DNA from: Mya arenaria
Taxonomy: Eukaryota; Mollusca; Bivalvia; Myida; Myidae
NCBI RefSeq assembly: GCF_026914265.1
Contig: NC_069129.1
Coordinates: forward strand, 16,966,945 to 17,030,944
Direction: 5' to 3'
DNA: 64,000 nucleotides
Shown here: positions 45,222-58,930 of the stretch, in pieces
How positions within the stretch are numbered: the stretch's first letter is position 1
Layout of the letters: each line of letters opens with the position of its first letter
The notes under the pieces: model-generated
What the model saw: the letters and a program-made list of their open reading frames with translations, nothing else
Database searches by the model: none
Told to the model about the DNA's origin: nothing
Program-made: the position numbers and the translations under genes

Positions 45222-45371
45222 ATGGCTACTTCTGATAAGGTTTTTGCAGTAACATTCACTGGAAATGATCTTCCTGGTGCCTTCCATGACTTAAAACGCT
45301 TTCTCCACTCAAAAAATATTGGAATTGAACTAAATTTAAAAAAAAAATGTTGTATTAGGAATAAACGTTGA
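45222..45371 (+). CDS. Short 49-codon frame, doubtful
   Basis: Starts MATSDKVFAVTFTGNDL and ends after a poly-lysine run coded by A10. The first ~40 residues look protein-like; the end does not. It may be a first exon whose donor I cannot see, or chance. Confidence 0.15.
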   Translation: MATSDKVFAVTFTGNDLPGAFHDLKRFLHSKNIGIELNLKKKCCIRNKR

Positions 45372-45789
45372 AAGAAATTATAGCTGCATTAACTTCATAG
45401 TTATACTTCTAAAATATTACATTTTCTGTTAAAAAAGAAGAGAAACAATTCCTTACTTCCGCAATTTTGAAAAATACTTATATATTCGAATCAATATTAA
45501 ACGTGAAATAGCTATTATGAAAGATAAACAAAATGTCCATTCGAAAAAATGGGCTGTTCTATTATAATCAACAGATGTATAATACATTTTAGAAAGCCTG
45601 GTTGTCTTTTTCTTTTTATTCATATCCTTTTATGGGCATTTTCTTTCATTTTTTTCTTCGCCTAATCTATCTCCCCCCTTTTCTATATCAGAAAATCGCA
45701 AAACAATTGAGTTTTTTCATCATATGAAAGATACATTTTACATACATGTTAAATGTGTTCCACATATAGCTGTACGAAGTGCCTTTTGT

Positions 45790-46480
45790 ATACGTTTGAA
45801 TTAAAAAGGTCACTTCATGAGGCTACATACTACTTATCAAAAGTCTCAGCATTGCTTTATCTGAGAAAATATTCAAGGATTTTACAATAATATAAGTTCC
45901 TGGGATGGTCAGATTTGACTCCAGGGATATTAATTAAACAAGTTTGGTAATAGGCCACTACATCAGGCTATAAACAAAATATCAAAAGTCTGGGCCATCC
46001 GGATTTAGAGACGACGATTTATCAAATTTTACTATAGAAGTATATAGAAAATGTAAGACCCCGGGGTGTGGCCATCTTTGACTCCATGGGGATTATTCAA
46101 ACAATTTTGGTAAAAAGCCACTAAATGAGACTATAAACAAAATATCAAAGGTCTGGGCCATGCGGTTTTAGAGAAGACAATTTCCATTTTTTTACTATAT
46201 AAGTACCTAGAAAATCTGGGACTTCCTTGTTGGGACCAGCTTTGATCCCAGGGACATACTTTCAACAATCTTGGTAACCGGCCACTACATGAGGCTACAT
46301 ACCAATTGTTAAAACGTCTCGGCCTTGCTGTTTCAGAGAAGACGTTTATAAAAAGTGTTACTGTATGAGTATATGGAACACCTAGGACCCCTTCGGCGGG
46401 GTCTTTTTTCATCCAAGAGACATAATTTGAACACACTTGATAATGACTCACTATATGAGGATGAATACTAAAATCCCCCA
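45790..46480 (-). repeat. Degenerate tandem array, unit ~164 bp, about 4 copies
   Basis: 'gccactacatgaggcta' and its variants recur near 45954, 46118, 46281 and 46446, with 'tcagagaagacg' in each unit. The sequence differs from the 166-bp array but the period is almost the same. Confidence 0.75.
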
Positions 46481-49400
46481 ATTGACTACAAAGAAATTGG
46501 TGGATTCAAAGCCATACATGATTAGTATTTTTTTCTTAGTTCGAGACCATATTCCTTTTTCGGAAACCCTTTCCAGGAGGCGGAATGGAATTCCGGGCAT
46601 GATCACGAGTGAAATATTTACTTTTGGTGTTTACATAGGTGAACTTTGAGATCTAACACTGCAATGAGCACTTTGGTACCAAATTGTATGCGAACAAAAA
46701 GTCATTTCGGAAATGACGTCCTTTAAATTGTGTACGAGCCGTGTGCGTGCTGACGTTTGATTTGGAATGGAGGGACATGAGGGCGGGTTTAAATTTCCAA
46801 AGAGTGAAAAATATCAAATTGATATTATCACTGTTTTAAACAGAGAAATATGAATTAAAATCACTGGAAAGCGCACAATAAAATGTTGGTGTTTTCTGAA
46901 AAGAAAAACTAAATTTCTTGTTTCTCTTATACCAAATTATTACCAAAATTTTGAATCATACATGAAATAAAGGATTTACCTTGTCCCTTCAGGAATGTCG
47001 TTTTTATCAATAATTCTGAATGGGTGTAGGGTAATTCATGTTAAAAAATGTTATCTCACGTTAAATGACTTTTATGTTTTTTGTTTAAAATCCAGGATAT
47101 GTTACACATAAAGAAATTATCAAAACTTGAAATCACTTTGAATCAGAATGAATGTGGATCGTTCATATTCTTCGAAATTGCGGCTGCCATCGAATCAAGA
47201 ATCAAGAATGCAAGATGTTTGCATTAATAACTACTCCATTTAAAAATAAAAATAAAACGTTGGCACAATGTTTCCAAAAGGTAAAAGTTAATCATTGCTC
47301 CGCATGCAAACACACAATAAAGAGACCAGTGTTGACTTCAGTAAGTTCATTGTAGCACAAAATGCATATAAATACATTTAAACTTCTTTCATAAATAGTT
47401 TGGTTCAGCGATATTTTGTGAACTTGTCAATGGCAATAATAATTTAAATGACAAAATGATAAAAACAAGTTTGCTTCATTCTCTTTTGCACAGTAGTGAA
47501 ACAATCTTTCCGTTCAAATATTGAACTAATTTCAAAGCATAAGCAACAATCATATTTATGGAAAATGACGATCTAAAAATGTATATGTACCTCGGGTATA
47601 TCCGTATTGGTTTTAATTGGCTAATGAAGGTCAGACCCCACCTTAAATATGTTCAATTCGCTTACCAACCTGCACACCCCTAATATGAGCTATGACAAGC
47701 TTTTCGGGTTCACATTTTCTGGTCCATTGGTCCCCCTCCCCCCAAAAAAAGATACCCAATACTCCGTCAAAGAAAGAAAGAAGTCCCTGCGTGCTGACTT
47801 CAAGCCCATATCAACACTTTATATTTTACGATAGGTTTTAAATCAGTATTATTGCACAATCGTGTATTTTGTAAACACCAATCTATCAAAACGCAAGGTG
47901 TATACACCATTTCCCGAGCTTCCAGCAAATAATTAATAATTTACATAGAATTAGTATTTGTATATACAATGTTTTAAAATCGTACATGTAATAATAGTGA
48001 GCAGCAGATTTGTTCATGGCCAAAACGGTTTCATATTTCTTAACTATCTCCTACTCAGTGATCTCCCTTGAAATGATGTCTGCCAACATACATATAATTT
48101 AGCAGCCAAATCTAGAAAATGATTAAGGTTATTTCGGTAACCAAGATCCTCTCATATTAGAATCCGATTGAAGGCCTCGCGGCACCTTCGGTATTTCTTT
48201 TATATCCAAGATGGCCGCCAAATTTTACTAAATCGACAAATTACTTTAAGTTGTTTTTGTGCTTTGATTATTCACAAATACATCGAGGCAGATATGCCCA
48301 TGAGTATACAGCGTTTTACAATGGTACACACATAACAAAGTGATCAAGGTACATGTATACCTATGCATATATACCAACTCACATACATACATACATACAT
48401 ACATACATGCATACATACACACATACATACATGTATATGTATATGAAATTTAATTACTTGCATATGAACATCACAATCATATAAACCAAAAAAAAGCACA
48501 TGACATAGCGTGACGATTCTTTTAATATAAACCAATAAATTCAATTATTTATTTATATTCATTCCATATTTCAGCCTTCATAGCGTCCAAAATGGCCGCC
48601 CAAACAAACAAAACTCACAATTAGTTAGATTTTGTTACAAATACTGTAATATTTAATCGATAGTTTTGTTTAACTTGTGTAATGCATTGATACAATACTA
48701 CTTGCATATAACATAATCTTATATTAACCAACATGGCGTCCAAGATGGCAGCAATAGTATACATAAATAACCTTATAGTCAATAAAACTTGCACAGTCAT
48801 TATGTTTGGAATTGAAAACCATGCAAATTTTCTATATTGTAAAATACAATATATTAATTGAATTATGGAGAGCTTTAACACACATACTTCAGACATGTCA
48901 GCGTGATTAAATCTGCTATTTTACTATTCTTGAATGTCCAATGAATACAAAAAATTAAAATTTCATATGAACTTCTTAATGTACGTTGATGGTTTGTCAA
49001 AAATTCGTTGAATGATATTGATTTGAATAAAACATATAATATGTTTAAGTATTCAATATGTATGTGAAAGACTACAGAAGCAAGCTCAGAAGCCAAAAGT
49101 CTAAACATAAACCCCGTTTATTGGCACAGGGTAAACGCAAAAGACATAGGACACAACAGCAAAAAGCTCCACAAACAACACAGTGCACATTTACTATATA
49201 AAAATAGGTATGTTTATCAAGGATTGTTATGTACAGCCTTGGAACGTTTTTTTTACTGCGGGTTTAAACCAGTTTACGTGCACAAACCTCACTCTTATCT
49301 CAACAATCCTGAATAAAGTTAAAACGTAAGAGGTAAATCTTATCAAAGTAAACATTAACTTTAGGAAACTTAATAATAAAACAAATAATAATAATAAACA

Positions 49401-49969
49401 ATTAGGCAAACACCAAGAACTTCAAAGATTAGGAATCCCAACTCTATCTGCAGACGGAGGAATACAATTCAGAGTACCTAATGCAAAAACTTTTCAAAGA
49501 TACGATGCAGTCATTGTTTGAAACTATGAGCATCACACACAGTAGTGCCTTATAAAATAAAAGGTTTAAAACTGTATGATCATAGAGCTTCATTATAAAA
49601 AGCATAATAAAACGACTCAAAGGTCAGAAGGCCATTTCTTGTGGCCTCTTTACAATTACTCTACCGATAAAGGATTTTGACATAACTTGAAACAACAGTT
49701 CACCACATTGAGCCGCCCTGTAGAATGCATGATTCAGCCACGTAAGTTCAAGGTCAAGCTCACACTTGGTAAGGATCAAAAGCCAAACAGATATAAACTT
49801 CTCAGCATATCAATTCTCGAATCAACCTATCACACATTTACATCTCATCAACTCGGCATGCTCAGAGCATGGATTAACTTCGCATATTTTTTATTAAGGT
49901 CATAAGACGGTTAATTATAACTCCTAAACCGACGGAGGGATATAGAAATGATTTGAAAAACCCTTCACA
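46481..49969. other. Intergenic, simple repeats only
   Basis: AT-rich. Contains a (CATA)n microsatellite at 48381-48443 and three segments near 48209, 48588 and 48731 with 'aagatggc' or 'aaatggccgcc' motifs. Frames there are short and have no recognisable homology. Confidence 0.45.
48381..48443. repeat. (CATA)n microsatellite
   Basis: Runs of acatacat with a 'catgcat' and two 'acacac' interruptions. Confidence 0.9.
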
Positions 49970-50290
49970 ACTGTTCAACACACGCATGGCGCATGTTCAA
50001 GACAATTAACGTTTAATAGTTCACCACATCGAGATGTCGTGCATGAGGCATGTTCAAACCAATGTTCGTTAAACTATACACCACATCGAGACGGCGTATG
50101 TTCCAGCCAATATGCGTTCAACTATTCACCGCATAGAGATGTCGTCCATGGCGTGTATACCAGCCAAAGAACATTCAACAGTTCAAAACACTGATATGTC
50201 GTACATGGTGCACGATTCAGCCAATGCATGTTCAACTGTTCACCGTATCTACATGTCGTGCATTGTGTATGTTCCAGCCAATGAACGTTG
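49970..50290. repeat. Degenerate minisatellite, ~57-bp unit, about 5 copies
   Basis: 'gttcaac..ttcacc' and 'gatgtcgt' recur near 50034, 50091, 50139, 50195 and 50253. One unit is shortened by ~9 bp. Confidence 0.7.
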
Positions 50291-51754
50291 AAGATCAATG
50301 TCAACCTTAATATTAACAAATTTTAATGAAAGGGGCTGTATTCAATAGCCAACTTAGATTTCACTTAATTCCAAGATTAGAGATCAATTGTTTTAATTTG
50401 ACTGTAAAAATAAACGGGCCAATGTACCTGAATGGAATCAATGAGGCGTGTCTACTGAAACGGATTCAATAATACTGATTGCTGCCTAAGGTCTCAACAT
50501 CACTGAATGATAACAATTTAAAAAAGGGTCTGAACGATAGAAAAACTAACCTTAATTTTGCTTAATTCTGCATAACGCTAGTGCTATTTCGGCAAATTAT
50601 CTGACGCTCAATCCTGATCTTACCTAACTTTTACGGAATGGTATATTTCGCTTGATAGCAAACCCTTTTCGTTGATTTTATATTAAAAACTGTTTTGTGT
50701 TGACAAACAGGTTAGAAACGAAGCATTTGTATACGAAACTGTACTATCCAAACTATTTCAGCTTTTAGCTACGATTTATGCTTATGAGATATGTGTGCGT
50801 TTGCGTGTCATCTAGGATCAAATATGATCGGTAGCGTAAAAAAAGAAACATATTTAAACCCACTAGGATTGGGGAAGTTGCGCACACGGTCATTATAATC
50901 TTAATTTCCGATCGTAAAGGGATTCTCTCGAGCATTAGAGGGTCCGGCATGGTAAAATTGAATAACATTTATAAATGTGCACACGTCGCTTATATTATAA
51001 TGGTCAGTCGCCATAAGGCGTTCGAAAACGAGTTTGCTCCAAAGTACTGTACAAGTAGTATTTTACTCCTCATTTTGCCCAAGATTAATGACTTTTCAAA
51101 GTAGACAAAAATATGCTTGAATTTACAGATGTATGTCCAAAGTATTTTTCAGCTGCAGTTTTGCGTTTATAATAATTAATAAATAAAGTAACTCAATATG
51201 AGAAAAAAAAACACTGCGTCATCAAATATTGGAGATAAACTTTGATCTAAAGCGCAACTATGTTTACCTACTTACTCAACTTACCGATAGTGGCAGATAT
51301 TTATTAAAGCTTTTACGAATGGACATATTCTGCCAGTGGTACTAGGAAAACGACCATGAACATAATGTAAGCAGAGTTGAATGACACTTCTTCTTTCCGG
51401 AGGAGTCGTAAAAGGTTGACAATGTTACCTCAGATAGGGTTCCACGGGTAAGCAAAATATTGCAAGGTTTGTAATCGTACAACGTACAATCTGTATAAAA
51501 CCCATTTCATTGACAAAGCGTTGAACAATTCCATTGAACCGAAATAGTTTTTCTTAATGTTATAAGTAGTTTTATATGCAGGGGTAGGAAGCGTTTCTAT
51601 TAATTAATAACAACATTAATATATATAATAAAATATAAAGCATTTGATGCAACCTGACAAGTACAACTTTTAACTCATGTACTAATGAGTAAAGATGCCA
51701 TAAGAATATAAATGGTAATTAAACCTCTTCAAAAATTGTCTGTAAGAAGAAAGG
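50291..51754. other. Intergenic, nothing recognised
   Basis: AT-rich sequence; no gene or repeat that I can support. Confidence 0.4.
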
Positions 51755-51797
51755 AAGAAGAAGAAGAAGAAGAAGAAGAAGAAGACGAAGAAGTCTT
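51755..51797. repeat. (GAA)n microsatellite downstream of gene copy 2
   Basis: About ten aag units, then 'gacgaagaag' and 'ttactctt', as at 2629-2680 downstream of copy 1. Confidence 0.85.
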
Positions 51798-53214
51798 ACT
51801 CTTCGACTATGCTATTTCTCGTCATAAATAGAAACATGCAGAAAGAAAAACATCAATAATCACATCATTATGATATTAATAACAAAATTTATTTATATTC
51901 CTTTATATATCAAATGTATAATAACGAAATGATATCCAGATCGCGTAATCATATATGTACACTGATTTCTATCTATTCAAATAATGGCTAAAGTTCTTGG
52001 ATTAAAAATTGTTACAACTTAGAAACATTTTCAGATTGCACTTCATTTAGCCCATTAAAGCATCAGTTTTAATAAACAATAACTAATAACATTAACACAA
52101 GACACACACTCATTACAATACAATTTAAACAATGACATAATAGCAACATTTTCTGATTCTGAAGTGACGTGTTTAGTTTCGAACAAGGGAAAGTTACTGC
52201 AATGCATTTTAAAGTTGTCCTTAAAGTTGATATTTTCGCTCCTTAGTTTGCAGTAAAAATATCAAATTGATATGTTCGCTGTTGTAATTTTAAAATGATA
52301 AAACTTCATATTTCAACGAAAAGAATGGAAGAAATTTGATACATATTTGAATCATCAGGAGTCATGATATTGTTTTTTCAAAAATAACAACTGTAACAAC
52401 AAAAGCAAGTAATTTAAATAAGACAGTTATTAGTACGACAATGTTTACATATACGTTATTAGTACGACAAGGTTTACATATACGAAGGGGAGTATGCATT
52501 TATATCAAGACAAATGTGCCTGTACTCAAACAAATAGTGAAACTCACCAACGAATATAATCACACCGTTTGATATATTTTCTACGAATAATGTCAAAATA
52601 TGGACAATTCAAATAAAATGGAAATCGTCTTCTATATCCATTGATTTGCAACATTAACACAACCTTTATACACGTTTGATGCGATTCCGAAAATGCGTTA
52701 ACTTTTAGGCAAAACATATAAATAATGTTCATATTAAAATGTTGCAAAATGGTCAATATGTAGTATTCAAATACATTCACAGTACATGTGTATTCTACAA
52801 GGCAATAACTATATGTATGTACATAAAAATCATATATAACTACAGCAAATAAGTACGATATTTTATCAGAACAAACCACCAAGACCAACTAACTTAAAAA
52901 TATTGATCATGACGATTTTTATGTTCATAAACGGTGATATTAAAGTTACAAAGTACAAAATAACGTTATCAAACAATAACGATAGCCAACCAATAAAACA
53001 CTGTCCCAGCTAAGTTTGGCAATAAAATTGTAAACCCAGTAGGATACAAATTTTGACTTCAAAAATGGTACATTATACATATAAAAATATACAAACATAA
53101 AACTAAAATTATTTGTTTGCATATAATATATCAATATTCTAAGAAAACCAATGTATGTACTTAGCAAGTTCGAATCAGTTTCCAAGATAACCAACCTTCT
53201 TTAAGAGTAAACAA
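51798..53214. other. 3' flank and probable 3' UTR of gene copy 2
   Basis: AT-rich, no coding frame; a direct repeat 'gttattagtacgacaatgtttacatata' type occurs at about 52427-52482. It corresponds in position to 2668-3743. Confidence 0.4.
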
Positions 53215-56200
53215 TTAGTTTTTGCCGTTATTTCTATTGTTGAAATTTTTATAAACATTGCGTATTTGTTTACTGAACATAGACGAGTTTATGTATTCGT
53301 AATTTGGCATTATATTCTTATAGTATTCCAACTGAACAGTTAAATTATGTCGAAATGAAGACTGGACAAATGGATAGGTTGTTATTGCATCCATATATTT
53401 GTATCTATATATTGCATTATCAGAAAACAACTTGAACTCGTTTACCTTACGGAATATTTTACTAAACCTTTGGTCTAAAAATGAACTTTTAAAATTATGT
53501 GATTGCAATAATATCGTACTTAGTAACATAGTCTGAAAAGCGTTTTTCGCAGGACCAAAAAACTGTTTGTATAATTGTTTAGTAACAAAACTCATTTCCT
53601 CAAAACATTGAGTGCAATACATTTCTTCAATTTTGTCCAGGTGAGATGTACAGAAAGTCATGTGTTCGAACCGTTTTGAAAGTGTCTTTCTTAGGAAAAG
53701 CTTTCCAAAAGGTGTTAATACAACTGTTTTACCATTACAGCCCAAAATTTCATCTGTAACAACTGTTATGTTTTTTTGCTTGAAGTATAGTTTAGCAACT
53801 GCCATGAACTGAATGCATATGAAACGCCGGAGTTTCATTAACTTATTGTTTAATAAACTATTCTCAGCTCTTTTCTTTATAAACGCTTGACGAAGTTCTT
53901 TAAAAGAACGATAAATTATATCAAATTTAAGTCTTTTAAGGAATGATCTAAATATCTCAGGTTCTACAAGTGAATAGGCTTTTGATTTTAAACACATGTA
54001 TAGTTTTATCGTTTGATGTATGCTCATTGAAGGTATATTTAAATATCGTAAAAAACACAGCGGTCTACTGTTTTCGCCATTTGAAAAATAGAATTTGGTT
54101 ACGAAGTTATAAAGAAAATGCTTTTCTGCAGTTTTTCTAGGAAATTTTAGCTGTTTTTTTGGACTGTTTTCTGAAATAGTATAAAATGTTTTGTTTGTTC
54201 TGTCATAAATTTGAGACAGATATAATGGAGTAAATTCGTCAATATTTAAACAAGTCAAAATATTCCTTCCAAAGTACTTAACGCAGGTTTCTATCGAGTT
54301 CGTATAACCATGGAGTGACAGTAAGTGAATCAACGAAAAGTTCGAAGAACGTTCGGTGCATATTAAAGATTTCGATAATTGTTGATGAAATAAACTAATA
54401 AAACTAGCATAAAACATGTCATGTCTTTCGGGGAGAAAAAACGGGTTTTGAAGAAATAGTAGGTTATTCATCATCACAAGGTGCAATAAATGAGCGTTTT
54501 CTTGTATACTTCTTGCCGTTGTTTGTGTTGTGTTAAATATTTTCATGATTTGTTCATATGTGAGGAAATGATAGTTCACCAGATCTGTAGAGTTATCAGA
54601 TGTGGCATTTAATAAGGTTACAGGTAATTTCTCAATATGGTCGTTTTGTCTAAATGAGCGGAGTAAGAGTTCCTCGGGGGAAACCTTAATTTTAACACCT
54701 TTGTCTATAAGCATCTTCATCAACGCTGTCGACTTACTATTTATAGCTAATTCTAAAACAGTCAATCCCTTCTGATTAAGGCAAGATGTCAAAACATCAT
54801 TATCGGTAAACGAAATCATAAGTTTGAATACACCAAGACAAATTGTTTCAGAAACAAAGCTGACATTGCTATTAAAATTTCCTTGAAATCGAGATATTTT
54901 ATGTGTAAACCTATGGACTTGGCAACGATTCATTAGTTGGTAGCAAGTAGAACACATTAATATCTCATATCTCTTGAAAGAAGACGGCTGCTGCGTGTTG
55001 ATGTCATGAAGCAGAACTACAAGGTAATGTGAAGTAATATATCCAGTGCTGTCAAAGTCTAGAAAAGTGGCGAACACTTTTGCCTTAAATAACTTATCTC
55101 TAGGCATTATATGTTTAAGGTAAATGTCAACTAAGTTATAACTTTTTCTTTTAAGTAATTCTTGCATTATAGCAATCTTGTCTTCCATTTTAAACACCCC
55201 ATATCGATTCAAAATGCGAGACGCTAATGAAAAACAGTATTCACTCGCCGATAGCTGTTCTTGTTCTTGCTGAACTGAATGTGGCCTTGTCAAAAAAATA
55301 TCAAACATAATTTCAGATCGGACATACTTGCGAATAGGCATGTATTTTGCTAGATATGTAATTTGTGACTGTCCTATTAAAGAAAAGCTTTGAAGTAGCT
55401 CTAAAGTAGCATTTCGCCTTTTTGCTACCAGATATCTAAGTAATTCGAAATGCCCGTTCTTAAAAATATCATGAAGCATACTGTTGCCGTTCTCATCTTG
55501 CATCATTGAAACATTAACATGTAACCTTTCAATAAAAACTTTGAACATTTTACTCCACGTTTTGTCTTTTGCGTCCTTTGCGAACTCTTCTTGGTTATTT
55601 GAGAGTTTGAGAAGGTACGACACATATTGTTGGAAATTGTGTCCAAATCCGGACTTTGACTTTGACTTTGACAACGTGCCATAGTTATTGATGAAGTAAT
55701 GGAAGGTATCAAATGCTCTACAGTGAATCGTTGAATGAAAGGCGTTTGTGTTATTAAAGCAAATAAGTGATTCAAACAGCATCTCATGACGTTGCAGTAA
55801 AAAGTGAAGGTATTCAACGTTGTTTCCACAGGCTGCATAATGGATAGGTAAACAATCGTCTTCGTCTCTTCGGTTAAAGTCGAAAATTGTAAGTTCAGTT
55901 ATATTTGGTAAAGCCACAGACATTGGCGATTGGGCATGCTCAAAACCGTGTCCGGCTTTGCATTTCATATTGGTCAATTTTACCAATTCTAAATGGTGTA
56001 TTTGTATATTGTCTTTTAACACCGGCGTTTCCTGGCATTCAACTTTTATCATGTGTGCGTTGTTCAGTTCAAGGAAAAGTCGAACAATTTCAGTACGATT
56101 ACTTTGAAGTGCAGCGATCAAAGGAGGGCGACCTCCTCGATCCAGACAACGAAGCGTTGAATGCGTACTGTTTTTCATCAACTCTCTAACGACCTTCAGG

Positions 56201-58163
56201 TGGTTCTGCCGAATAGCTGCATGTAATGCGGACTCACATGACAATTCGCTCCAGTCATTGAAAAGAACGTACATCGAATCGTTTTCAGGGACCATGTACC
56301 CTTGTACTCTAGCAGTCCCGTTTGGAATCCAGTAGAATTCATTAGTACATAACACACATTTGTCATAAATTCCTGCTTCTAAGAGGAGTTTAACGAGTTC
56401 GTTATTGCCATTTTCAGCTGCAATGTACAGGCATTTCCAGTCAACAAAAGAACGATTGAACTGTAAAAACACTTCAACCGCTTCGATACGATTAAACATG
56501 CAAGCAAGATGCCATGGTGACAGGTTCAATCCGTTCTTTTCATGCAAATTATAGGATGAAAATAAGTCATTGTTTAACATTAGTTTGACTGTTTCTGTAT
56601 GTCCATTTTGGGCTGCTATGTCTAGCAACCCGTAATTCCAGTGCTTGAAATTAGTTGCTATCTCCACAGCGTCATACAAAGTTAACATATTGGAAAACAT
56701 TGGCATGCGAAAGTGTATATCCGCTCCGTTATTTACCAGCTGCTTTAAAGCGTCTGTATATCCGTTTTCTGCAGCAATAAACGCCACTGAAATGTTTTCG
56801 GCACTAAAATGATTGCCGCCCGGAAAGTGGTGGAACAGTATCTCCGGTATTTCTTTCATTTTGCCTCTTTTAATTATTCTTACCACAGGTCCTTCTGAAA
56901 ATTTCTTCTCCATTCTAAAGAGGACCTTTTTAGGTATGTTTATAAACTGTTCTTGTAGACCTGAACCCTCATTAGCAGAGTGTATGTGTAAAAGTAAATC
57001 GGTGACATCAAAAGTAAAATTAGAAGTATTCAGTTCATGCAGAATATAGTGCGCATTGGCCTGATGACCGTTTGAAAGAGAGAGTCTATACCCCAGATCG
57101 GGGCAATCTTCTTCCAGCCACTTGAACACCGAAAAATGTTTGAACTCAATTTCGCCATTTATATTGTCTGTGAACTGTTGTATAATGGATAGTTCCTTTT
57201 CAAACATGGAAAGTGATACATTCTCGACAGCATTTAAAGAAATCACTTTCCGTATATTTTCTGGAGTTTTTTTAAGAGAGGTTGTCACCAAGGCTTCCAA
57301 AATGGATTTCGAAAAATCGAACCCGTGACCATACCATCTGTCAAACTGGTCTTGATAATATCGATTTAAATTGTTTATTTGGTTCTGCTGTGTAAAATCT
57401 GCATTAACAGCAATCAGAAAAATTGTGACGTTCTTTTCTCTATTAGACTGGTTAAAATATAGATCAATGTCATTTAAATTCCGGGTTTCAAGGTGATGAA
57501 AGTCAGTCCTATTTAAATTATATTTTAGCCTTTCATTACGTGGTAGCCTTCTACTCGTTACAAGGAACTTGATCCAACTTGGAAATTTATTTGCACGGCG
57601 TTCCATGAGATAGAATATTTGGTTACTTTTTTCAAACGAACATGTTTCATTGCATTCATCCAAAGCATCGATTATTATAAGCCTGTAGTCTTCACTTCCA
57701 TCGGATATATTCGTTCGTTCTAAAGGGTGAATGATGCATTTATCTATGCAATCAACCGGGTAGTGGTCGCATGTATCGTTTATGAAGAAATCCAAACATT
57801 CCTTGTTAATATTCTCATTAAATTCTGGAATATTGTTTGAGATCATTGAAACTAGTCGTTGAATAAAGACGCCGGCCTCGTGTGTTTTCCTAACATCAAA
57901 TTTACAAACATGAAAAGCAATCAGCCTTTTTCTCAGTTCTATACCTTGATCACCTTCTTTGGCACATGTCATGTGAGCAGCAATAGCAGATTTCCCATAC
58001 CCCATGTCAGCTTCGAATAGAATGCCATGTCTCGTTGTGTTTTTCAGTTGTTCATCCAACAACTGAAACATCCATATCCTGCCAACGAGAGGTCCATGCT
58101 GTTTGAAGTAATTGATAAGCAGCGGCGATGTTGGAAATAGAGGTGAATACTCCTGAAGACAAC
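53215..58163 (-). CDS. HEPN-TM-NACHT-ankyrin protein, copy 2 (intact), exon 3
   Basis: Starts after a 'tttttacag' acceptor and ends with a stop at 53215. With exons 1 and 2 the coding sequence is 5763 nt (1920 aa), an exact multiple of three. In the full protein, Walker A 'EADMGYGKSAIAAH' is near 323-330, Walker B 'LIIIDALDEC' near 433-442, and an 'LVTSRR' sensor follows: a NACHT/STAND NTPase. Ankyrin repeats run from about 728 to 1060 ('FIAAENGYTDALKQLV', 'GLLDIAAQNGHTETVKL', 'CLYIAAENGNNELVKLLL', 'ALHAAIRQNHLKVVREL', 'CLPIHYAACGNNVEYL'), with scattered weaker ones near 1190 and 1400. The last ~480 residues match no family I know but are well kept in copy 1. Family logic: nucleotide-driven oligomerisation with ankyrins as ligand sensor. 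Confidence 0.88.
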
Positions 58164-58325
58164 CTGTAAAAACTACTTTATCATTATCATTATTGTTAAA
58201 TGTTGAAAAATGAACTTTTAATGCGTACTGATGTGCCAAAGATAGCATCTTTACTTAAGCATTATCCACTATCTAAGGAATTAATTCGTCTGTTAATAAA
58301 ATGAAAGTAATAAACAAAATCTGAC

Positions 58326-58930
58326 CCGTTTTCTCCATGGATGGTTTGATGTGTAATCCAGTGAAGTTCATCGGTAACCCTGGTTGCATATACAACAGTG
58401 CAATTGCCAAAATGACTATGCACACTGCTATAATAATCCATTGAATAGTTCGTAGTCTCTCTTTCATTTCATTTGTGTTGTTCATTATTTCTTTTAACTC
58501 GTTTTCAAATTTAAAAAGGTCACCATTTTCAAGGTCAGTGATTATGTTTTGTATTTCGAGGGGATTCTGTAAGTAGTTGACCACATCCGCGTGATGTATA
58601 ACATTCATAATGTCATTAAATACAGTAAGTTTGTCATTTTCATCTATCGATGTTGTGTGAGCTACAGTGTTCCTGCTTTTCCGAAGTTCGTCAGCCAAAG
58701 GCAATATCGTGGCTGGAAAGACTGAACACTTATTCCACACGGTTAACGCCACTGATAAATCACCAGCATTCATGTTAGCTTTATCCCAGTTTTGCAGCAT
58801 AAATACTTCAACTAGGTTCATATGATGTTTCGGCCATTCCCATGATTGAAGCTTATGCCATACCAGTTCCCTCGGATTTGTATGAAACCCTATCAACGCT
58901 TGTCTCCACAAACCACAGGTGATGCACCAT
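58326..58930 (-). CDS. Copy 2 exon 2: CXorf38-like HEPN domain and membrane helix
   Basis: Acceptor 'gaatttgcag' at 58931, donor 'ACGG|GTCAGA' at 58325. It reads R-WCITCGLWRQALIGF across the junction. 'WHKLQSWEWPKHHMNLVEVFM' and 'DLSVALTVWNKCSVF' follow the pattern of the CXorf38/DUF4559 domain. 'RKSRNTVAH' supplies R156 and H161, spaced R-x4-H as in HEPN domains, which often cut RNA. A charged, heptad-like linker precedes one strongly hydrophobic segment 'WIIIAVCIVILAIALLYM' at about 234-251. Copy 1 keeps the R-x4-H and the helix, though the helix sequence differs. The intron to exon 3 is 162 bp. Confidence 0.78.
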
